Source: Candidatus Rariloculus versatilis (GTDB taxonomy: Bacteria > Pseudomonadota > Gammaproteobacteria > Steroidobacterales > Rariloculaceae). From it: a stretch of DNA of 40,480 nt. Every line of letters starts with the position of its first letter. Within the stretch, counting starts at the first letter, position 1. Below are positions 1 to 5,335 of this stretch, piece after piece. Under the pieces are notes generated by a model. The model saw nothing but the letters and a program-made list of their open reading frames with translations, was not told the origin of the DNA and ran no database searches. The stretch spans positions 1-40,480 of the forward strand of contig JAQAJI010000003.1 in assembly GCA_028278665.1 (NCBI GenBank). Direction: 5' to 3'. Made by a program: the position numbers and the translations under genes.

Positions 1-65
1 CCCTGCACACCGTTGTCGAGTCCGACGACCGCGCCGTATTTCAGCGCGTCGGCACCGTTCAGTAG
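1..65 (+). CDS. Possible 3' end of an unidentified gene entering from the left edge
   Basis: Frame 3 on the plus strand reads LHTVVESDDRAVFQRVGTVQ and stops at TAG (63-65), just where the 60-bp repeat begins. Base composition by codon position (lowest G/C at the middle position) fits this frame, but fits one minus-strand frame equally well. That minus frame has no ATG, GTG or TTG start before its upstream stop, so the plus frame is preferred. Only about 20 residues are visible and no family can be named. Confidence 0.3.
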   Translation, partial: LHTVVESDDRAVFQRVGTVQ

Positions 66-177
66 CTCCCCGAACCGCCGTGTGCAACCAGACGATTCGC
101 GCCGGGCGATCCTGGAATTCAGTAGCTCCCCGAACCGCCGTGTGCGAGCCGACGATTCGCGCCGGGCGATCCTGAAA
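58..177. repeat. 60-bp tandem repeat, two copies
   Basis: Units 58-117 and 118-177 both begin TTCAGTAGCTCCCCGAACCG and differ at a handful of positions (for example CAACCAG versus CGAGCCG). There is no spacer between the copies. The first unit starts exactly at the stop codon of the presumed upstream gene. The plus-strand ORF in the track (13-204) merely translates the repeat and is not regarded as a gene. Confidence 0.9.
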
Positions 178-187
178 CAGCAAGACC

Positions 188-213
188 GGGAGGCGTTCGA
201 GTGAGCGCCTCCC
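188..213 (-). terminator. Hairpin terminator candidate for the cytochrome c' gene
   Basis: GGGAGGCG (188-195) pairs perfectly with CGCCTCCC (206-213) around a 10-nt loop. On the minus strand the stem is followed by a moderately T-rich stretch (GGTCTTGCTGTTTC). It lies about 25 nt beyond the stop of the cytochrome c' gene and could also end transcription arriving from the left. Confidence 0.55.
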
Positions 214-238
214 CGTCATCGTGCCTGAGTTTCAGAGC

Positions 239-736
239 TTATTCGTCGCGTTCGCGATAGCTGCGGTGACAGGCCCCGCAGTTGCCGGCCGTGCTCTGCA
301 CGAGGCCCTGCGCGGCCGCGAATCCACCGTCCTCGACAACCTGTGCCAACTCCTGAGCGGCGTTCAACATGTTGGCGGCACGCTCGTTGAAGTCGTCCAT
401 GTTGGTCCAGATTTCGGGCATCGCGGCGCTCGCGGCAGGCGCGTTGGAGACATCCGCTCCGAAGCCTTCGGTAATCATGCCCGCGGCAGCGACGAGGTCG
501 TTGACGTTCTTGGCGAATACCGCCTCGTCGACCGGGACTTCCTCGCGCGCCATGGCGCCGATCGGGCCCATCTTGCCTGCCGCCACGCGCATCACGGCCT
601 GACGGAAGCGAAACGCGGCAGCTTCGGGCGTGTCTTCGTCGGCACCGCCGCCTCCGCCGCCCGGAGCGCACGCTCCCACAAGTGCCAGCGAGGCGGCCGC
701 GCCGAGCATCATCAACTTCCTGTACGGATTCTTCAT
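239..736 (-). CDS. Cytochrome c' family lipoprotein
   Basis: A 165-residue c-type cytochrome of the c' type, a four-helix haem protein acting on the outer side of the inner membrane. The N-terminus is a lipoprotein signal with lipobox LVGAC (Cys23) followed by a Gly-rich linker. A helical body follows, and the single haem site CGACH lies close to the C-terminus (Cys153, Cys156, His157), as is usual for cytochrome c'. An AAGG Shine-Dalgarno sequence sits 7 nt before the ATG. Members of the family bind NO or move electrons; no specific partner is proven here. It lies downstream of the Mo-hydroxylase operon on the same strand, beyond an intervening MBL gene, so it could be an electron carrier for that enzyme, but this is inference. 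Confidence 0.9.
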   Translation of the reverse strand: MKNPYRKLMMLGAAASLALVGACAPGGGGGGADEDTPEAAAFRFRQAVMRVAAGKMGPIGAMAREEVPVDEAVFAKNVNDLVAAAGMITEGFGADVSNAPAASAAMPEIWTNMDDFNERAANMLNAAQELAQVVEDGGFAAAQGLVQSTAGNCGACHRSYRERDE

Positions 737-791
737 GCTTCACCCTTCTCCTGATTGAGCCGAAATCCCGGTGTCGAAAACCCGGCCGGAG

Positions 792-819
792 CATATACAA
801 ATCGCTCCCGCTGCCGCAA
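792..819 (-). promoter_or_regulatory. Weak sigma70-like promoter candidate for the cytochrome c' gene
   Basis: On the minus strand TTGCGG and TATATG are separated by 16 nt, about 55 nt upstream of the cytochrome c' start codon. The match to consensus is modest. The position suggests the cytochrome can be transcribed separately from the MBL gene upstream. Confidence 0.3.
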
Positions 820-940
820 GCATTGGCCGGCGTCGTGCGGCGCGGTCCACTCCACGGCCCGCTTTGCCGCGAGATATGCCGTCAAACGCAATGCTGTGCC
901 CGCCGCGGGCCGTCAGCTACCCGCGGAGTCGAATTTCCCG

Positions 941-1960
941 TCAGTCGCCGCTGCCGAGTATCCGGTACATGCCGGCGATGTTGTTGGGAAGCCAGTTGAA
1001 CGAACCCCACTCGCTGTACGCGTCCATCGTGATGCTGGCCTGCAGTTCCTCGAGGCTCTGTCCGTCGGCCATGCCGGCGGCGACTGCGTCGCGCAACTCC
1101 TCGATGTAGCGCCGGTGGTCTGCGACATCCCCTTTCGTCCCGATGTCGCCGTGACCGCCGACCGCGACGCTGAAATCGATCGCCTCGACGGCCTGTATGG
1201 TCTCGACCAGGCTGTCCACGCTCGTCAGGCCCGGAAAGTCCATGAACGGCAGGCGCTTCACGCTGATGATGTCCACGAAGAACACGGCGTCTTCATCCGG
1301 AAAGCGCAACACCGTCATGTCGGGCGAATGATCGGCCGCGATGTGGATCAGTTCGACGGACTTGCCGCCGAGCGTGATGGTCCGCGTGTCCGAGTAGAGG
1401 GTCGACGGCGGATGGACTTCGCTGACCGGGCCTCGCGCGATTTCGGCGCCCGTGAGCATGCCGTCGCCGTCCGCATCGATCAGGGCGAACTGGCCGGCCA
1501 GGTTGCCGCTCGCTTCGGACTCCTCGATCTGGCCGTTGCCGTTCGCGTCGAGACCGGCCGCAGCGTCGCTGAGCGGCGTGTCCGCACTCGGCAGGGCAAG
1601 CGCAGCGGGCATCGTCTCGTGCCCGACGACCTCGGCCGTATCGGCGAAGACCTCACCGCCCGAGGCATGATCCCAGTGGAAATGGCTGTATGCGACGACA
1701 CGGACCGGCACGTCATACATTGACGCGAGTTCACCCTGCAACCACTCCGCAAAGTCCCGGTTGATCGGGTCAGAGACGACGATGCCTTCGGACGTCACGA
1801 GAAACACGGTGTTGTGTGCGTTGTTGTGTGCACGGTAGAGGTCTCCACCCACGTGCACGATGCCGCGGTCGGGCGCCTGTTGCGCCAGCGCGAGACCGCC
1901 GACGGCAAGTCCGGCAAGCGCTGACACCCGAACAATCCCCCTCAAACTCTTGCTGCTCAT
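941..1960 (-). CDS. Secreted MBL-fold metallo-hydrolase with an inserted EF-hand pair
   Basis: Predicted 339-residue exported hydrolase. I start at the ATG at 1960 because GGAGG lies 5 nt upstream; the track's start 24 nt earlier has no such site. Residues 1-28 form a signal peptide ending ALAQQ. The metal motif HFHWDH is at residues 93-98, further ligands are likely His211 and Asp230, and a late VGGHGD motif supplies the last His. Between the first metal motif and the rest of the fold sits an insertion with two canonical EF-hand loops, DANGNGQIEESE (138-149) and DADGDGMLTGAE (162-173). This suggests calcium binding that stabilises or regulates the enzyme outside the cytoplasm. The substrate is unknown. 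It is separated by 157 nt from the Mo-hydroxylase operon upstream and could be cotranscribed. Confidence 0.88.
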   Translation of the reverse strand: MSSKSLRGIVRVSALAGLAVGGLALAQQAPDRGIVHVGGDLYRAHNNAHNTVFLVTSEGIVVSDPINRDFAEWLQGELASMYDVPVRVVAYSHFHWDHASGGEVFADTAEVVGHETMPAALALPSADTPLSDAAAGLDANGNGQIEESEASGNLAGQFALIDADGDGMLTGAEIARGPVSEVHPPSTLYSDTRTITLGGKSVELIHIAADHSPDMTVLRFPDEDAVFFVDIISVKRLPFMDFPGLTSVDSLVETIQAVEAIDFSVAVGGHGDIGTKGDVADHRRYIEELRDAVAAGMADGQSLEELQASITMDAYSEWGSFNWLPNNIAGMYRILGSGD

Positions 1961-2117
1961 TGCTGCCTCCGTGATCTTGGCCATGGACGGGCTCCGTGGC
2001 CTTTGTTAGTGGCCGGACTAGTCTAGCAGCCCGCAGCGACAAGCGCGCCGCACACGGCGACAGACCCCTGCGACTGCGTCCGTCCGCCACGGACCACCGG
2101 CATGGTTTCCGGCGCGT

Positions 2118-2549
2118 TCAGCTCCCGTCCGAACGCTTGCCCTTCAGTGCTTCGTCGACGACGAACAGGTCCATGAGCATGGCCCGCACGTGAATGTTGC
2201 CGTTGAAATTGTCCACGAGCTGGGAGCTTATGTCCGGCTGCGCGAGTACCAGGCGCACCGCCCCGCGCGCCTTTCGCGCATCGTCCTCCAGAGCGTCGAA
2301 GAACGCCCCGCAGGCCGCGACGAGCGCCGCACCGCGTTGCCCGGCGCGGGCGCGCACCACGTCGCCGAGTCCGGTCAGCGCCTGTTCCATGTTGCCCAGG
2401 AACTCGCGTACCTCGTGTCCGGCGCCGCCGCCGCGGTCGGTGCTGCGGCCCTGCGCCGCGTAGGCCAGCAGGAACTCGTAGCCGGACTCGATCGCTTCGA
2501 CCCTTGCTTTCAAGTCCGCCTCCGGACCGATTTGCTGTTCTTTGCTCAT
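2118..2549 (-). CDS. Unknown 143-residue protein coupled to the cytochrome b gene
   Basis: I do not recognise this family. The start codon overlaps the stop of the cytochrome b gene in an ATGA junction, so translation is probably coupled and the product is likely part of, or an assembly factor for, the same complex. The protein starts MSKEQQIGPEADLK, is mostly helical, rich in Ala, Glu and Arg, and lacks a signal peptide, TM segment and Cys motif, so it should be cytoplasmic. The ORF track shows a longer upstream extension (to 3053), but that part is an antisense-like shadow inside the cytochrome b gene. A role resembling a private chaperone that holds the Mo enzyme before export is possible, but it rests only on position. 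Confidence 0.75.
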   Translation of the reverse strand: MSKEQQIGPEADLKARVEAIESGYEFLLAYAAQGRSTDRGGGAGHEVREFLGNMEQALTGLGDVVRARAGQRGAALVAACGAFFDALEDDARKARGAVRLVLAQPDISSQLVDNFNGNIHVRAMLMDLFVVDEALKGKRSDGS

Positions 2550-3211
2550 TTGACCTGCCATCGTTCCGGATCGTGATACGTCCGATATTCCTTGCGGGTG
2601 ATCCAGCCCAAAATCATCGAACGCGTGAAAAGCAGCTTCTCCGGGCGCAACGCGAAATAGACGTGCGCCATCACCATCGTGATGAGCAGCAGGGCGGTCA
2701 GGCCATGCAGCACATAGATCACGCCCCAGGTGGCATCGGAGAGGATGTACTGGTTGCTGTCCCACCACGGCGTGTCGATCTTGGCCATCATGATCGCGCC
2801 CGTGACGAGCGCGACGAGCACGACGCCCGTGAATGCATGGTGGATGAGTTTCTGCGCGAGCGAGTACTTTCCGGGTCTTGGCGGCACGGCGTCGCTCAGG
2901 CGCATGTTGAAACGCGCAAGCGCCTGCACGTCGCGCAGGTCCGCGCTGCCGATGAGCATGGATCGGATGTCCTTCCAGAACAGCGCGCGTACCGTGTGCA
3001 CCAGCACGGCGGCGATCAACACGAAACCGCTGACCCAGTGCGCTGTCACCCACGGAAACTGCCAGCCGAGAATCGGCAGAAAGGACGTTGCGAGCAGGAT
3101 CAGCGTGCAGGCTGCCATGAGCCAGTGCAGTAGGCGATCCGTCAGGGCGTGCCTGAGAATCCGGTCGGTGACGGCGGAGCCGCTCGTCCGCTCTGAAACC
3201 GGTCGATTCAC
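2546..3211 (-). CDS. Cytochrome b (b561 / formate-dehydrogenase gamma type) membrane subunit
   Basis: A 221-residue integral membrane protein with four or five hydrophobic helices and His residues placed for b-haem ligation: His29 in the first helix, His58 and His72 in the second, and paired His in the later helices (KLIHHAF, VLHGLT, MAHVYF). This is the architecture of membrane cytochromes that accept electrons from a periplasmic dehydrogenase and pass them to quinone, as in the FdnI, HyaC and cytochrome b561 families. It begins with GTG and shows only a weak Shine-Dalgarno sequence, 22 nt after the small TM gene. Its place behind the three Mo-hydroxylase subunits suggests it anchors that enzyme and connects it to the respiratory chain. 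It overlaps the next gene by 4 nt. Confidence 0.88.
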   Translation of the reverse strand: MNRPVSERTSGSAVTDRILRHALTDRLLHWLMAACTLILLATSFLPILGWQFPWVTAHWVSGFVLIAAVLVHTVRALFWKDIRSMLIGSADLRDVQALARFNMRLSDAVPPRPGKYSLAQKLIHHAFTGVVLVALVTGAIMMAKIDTPWWDSNQYILSDATWGVIYVLHGLTALLLITMVMAHVYFALRPEKLLFTRSMILGWITRKEYRTYHDPERWQVK

Positions 3212-3233
3212 TCGGAATGGCTGCTGTGTTTGC

Positions 3234-3386
3234 TTACTTGCGCTTCGGCGCGAGGAACAAGCGGTACGCCGCGTGGAGCACGATGAGCGCCGCGCCTACG
3301 GCGACGAAGACCAGGATCAGGTCCCAGGACATCCCCGCGAGCGTTTCCTGGCCGTAGACGTTTCGGCTGGTTCGAAACAGCTCCAC
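3234..3386 (-). CDS. Small single-TM protein in the Mo-hydroxylase operon
   Basis: This gene is missing from the ORF track because it is short and begins with GTG. From the GTG at 3386 it encodes 50 residues: a short polar N-terminus (VELFRTSRNVYGQETLAG), one hydrophobic helix (WDLILVFVAVGAALIVLHAA) and a basic tail LAPKRK, which suggests the C-terminus faces the cytoplasm. An ATG at residue 19 is an alternative start. The same frame is open all the way back to the TAG stop of the FAD-subunit gene, so readthrough would add a 60-residue TM tail to that subunit. It is probably a membrane docking subunit; the sequence alone does not name a family. Confidence 0.65.
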   Translation of the reverse strand: MELFRTSRNVYGQETLAGMSWDLILVFVAVGAALIVLHAAYRLFLAPKRK

Positions 3387-3416
3387 GAGTTCACGTTTCT
3401 CCGCTTCAGACTGCGG

Positions 3417-4409
3417 CTAAGCGTCCCTGATCGCTCGCGTCACGAGGTTCTGCAGCAGCGGGATCTTGAAGTGGTTGAAATTGAACGGCGTCGCACCGCG
3501 AACGGCCGTCTGCCCGGCAACGGCCGCCGTGGCCTCGTTCTTGGGCTGCCCGGTCACCGCCTGCTCGACCGCGGTCAGGCGCCGCGGTATGCATTGCACG
3601 GCGCCCGCGACGATCCGGATGCTCTGCACGGTGTCGTCCTCGACGAACATCGCCGCGGCGATGTTGACGAGCGGGAAGTCCCAGGTGTTTCGGTCGGCGA
3701 CCTTCTCGAAGTAGAAGCGCGCGCCGGCCCAGTCCGCCGGAATCCGGATCGCCGTGAGCACGTCGCCGGGCTCGAGCACGGTCATGCGCTCGATGTCGAT
3801 ATCAGGGCCGATGAAGAATTCTTCCGCCGCGATCTCGCGGTCGCCGTCGGCGTCGCGCACGACCATCCTTGCATCGAGGGCGACGAGCGCGGGCGCCATG
3901 TCGGAGGGCGAAACCGCAATGCAGCGGTCAGCGCCCCACAGGCAGTGCTCGCGGTTCTGGCCTTCGGGCGTATCGGCGTAGCACTCGTTGCCGCCGGCGC
4001 GATAGCAGTCGACGCCGTAACGGTAGTACCAGCAGCGCGTGTCCTGGCAGACATTGCCGCCGATCGTGCTCGCGTTTCTGATCTGCGGGCTCGCCACGCG
4101 CCGCGTTGCATCGGCAAGCACGGAGTATCGCTCCTGGATCAATGCGCTCGACTCGATCTCGGTCAGCGACGTCATCGCGCCGATCTCGATACCGCCGTCG
4201 TCCATCTCGCGAATGCCGCGCAACTCGTCGAGTCCCGAGAGATCCACGACGTATTGCGGGCGTTTCACGCGGTCCTTGAACCAGTCGAGGCTGTCGTTAC
4301 CGCCGGCCAGCGCCCACGCTTCGCCCCCGTAGCGCCCCAACAGGTCAACCGCGCCATCCACCGAATCAGGCTGGTACAGTTCAAATCCCGGCATCATGTC
4401 TTTGGACAT
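3417..4409 (-). CDS. FAD subunit of a xanthine-dehydrogenase-family molybdenum hydroxylase (PaoB/HcrB type)
   Basis: A 330-residue FAD-binding medium subunit. AGGNDSL near residue 36 and ASTIGGNVCQ near residue 114 are the two flavin-binding segments of the CO-dehydrogenase flavoprotein fold, and PSDMAPALVALDA is typical of the family. After GGN the protein carries a Cys-rich loop with Cys121, 126, 135, 143, 156 and 163. In PaoB of the periplasmic aldehyde oxidoreductase and in the 4-hydroxybenzoyl-CoA reductase beta subunit such a loop holds a [4Fe-4S] cluster, so an extra cluster is likely here. AAGGAG lies 9 nt before the ATG. It has no export signal of its own and would cross the membrane with the Tat-targeted Fe-S subunit. 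The substrate is not determined. Confidence 0.92.
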   Translation of the reverse strand: MSKDMMPGFELYQPDSVDGAVDLLGRYGGEAWALAGGNDSLDWFKDRVKRPQYVVDLSGLDELRGIREMDDGGIEIGAMTSLTEIESSALIQERYSVLADATRRVASPQIRNASTIGGNVCQDTRCWYYRYGVDCYRAGGNECYADTPEGQNREHCLWGADRCIAVSPSDMAPALVALDARMVVRDADGDREIAAEEFFIGPDIDIERMTVLEPGDVLTAIRIPADWAGARFYFEKVADRNTWDFPLVNIAAAMFVEDDTVQSIRIVAGAVQCIPRRLTAVEQAVTGQPKNEATAAVAGQTAVRGATPFNFNHFKIPLLQNLVTRAIRDA

Positions 4410-4462
4410 GGCTCGCGCTCCTTATGCAAAGTTGTATTGGAGTGTGGAGAAGCTCATGGTGG

Positions 4463-5143
4463 TCACGCCATCTCCGCCGCTCGCATGACTGAATTGAGGT
4501 AGTTGTCGTAGGCGCCGCAGCGGCACAGGTTCCCGGACATCGCAAGCCGCGCCTCGTCGCGCGTCGGGTTCGGGTTCGCCGTGAGCAGCGCAACAGCGCT
4601 CATGATCTGGCCCGGGGTGCAGAAACCGCATTGCGGGCCGAGTTCGTCGATCATCGCCTGCTGAACCGGATGCAGTTCGCCGGACTCGCTCTCGAGGCCT
4701 TCGACCGTAGTGATTGCCTTGTTCCTGGCCGCATGCGTCAGCGTCGAACACGAGTAATGCGCGACGTCGTCAAGCAACACCGTGCAAGCCCCGCACTCGC
4801 CCCTGTCGCAGCCGAGCTTGGTGCCCGTGAGGTTCAGCTTGTAGCGCAGCGTCATAGCGAGCGTTTCGTTTGGCATCACGTCGACGCGCCGCATCTGGCC
4901 GTTGACGTTGAGCGTCAGCAGCCGCTCGACTCCGCCGGCCGCAGCCGGTGCAGCCCCCTGTTCACCCGGCTCGCAGGCGGTCAGGAACACGGCGGCACTC
5001 GAGGCGACCGCGCCCGAAGCAATGACACCCTTGATGAACTGGCGGCGCGACGCCTTGGTCGATGCGACTTGCGTCAGCGCGCCGTCGTCAAAACGCGGCT
5101 CCGGAAATGACTCCGGTCCTGTGACGAGGTTCTTATCGGACAT
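4463..5143 (-). CDS. 2Fe-2S subunit of the molybdenum hydroxylase, Tat-exported lipoprotein
   Basis: A 226-residue small subunit with two [2Fe-2S] domains. The plant-type cluster is bound by Cys112, 117, 120 and 132 (GCDRGECGAC), and the second by Cys172, 175, 207 and 209 (CGFC and CRC). The N-terminus carries a twin-arginine motif SRRQFIKG (Arg33-Arg34), a hydrophobic stretch and a lipobox LTAC (Cys57), so the folded complex is probably exported by Tat and tethered by lipid at this subunit. The Tat signal resembles that of PaoA; the lipobox is less usual. GGGGAG precedes the ATG by 7 nt. Order in the operon is Mo subunit, then this gene, then FAD subunit, with 192 and 53 nt between them. Confidence 0.94.
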   Translation of the reverse strand: MSDKNLVTGPESFPEPRFDDGALTQVASTKASRRQFIKGVIASGAVASSAAVFLTACEPGEQGAAPAAAGGVERLLTLNVNGQMRRVDVMPNETLAMTLRYKLNLTGTKLGCDRGECGACTVLLDDVAHYSCSTLTHAARNKAITTVEGLESESGELHPVQQAMIDELGPQCGFCTPGQIMSAVALLTANPNPTRDEARLAMSGNLCRCGAYDNYLNSVMRAAEMA

Positions 5144-5335
5144 GAGGAAATCTCCCCTCGGACAAGCTGGACATGGATCTAATCGAACAGATGCTAGGTG
5201 AAATGGCGTAACCGCTCAACAGGTCGACATGGCTCGTTGCGCCTGCCGGCGGTAGCGTCGTCTCCAAGCTTCTCTTCGCTCTCAATTGACTGCTCTTTGC
5301 CTGATCTTCAACCGCTTCGGGTACTTGCCTGCAGG

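Noticed and set aside
13-204. 63-residue ORF at the left end
   Set aside because: It consists mainly of the translated 60-bp repeat and lacks a ribosome binding site.
4422-4457. 11-codon ORF (MSFSTLQYNFA) between Fe-S and FAD subunit genes
   Set aside because: Too short to distinguish from chance and without a clear ribosome binding site.
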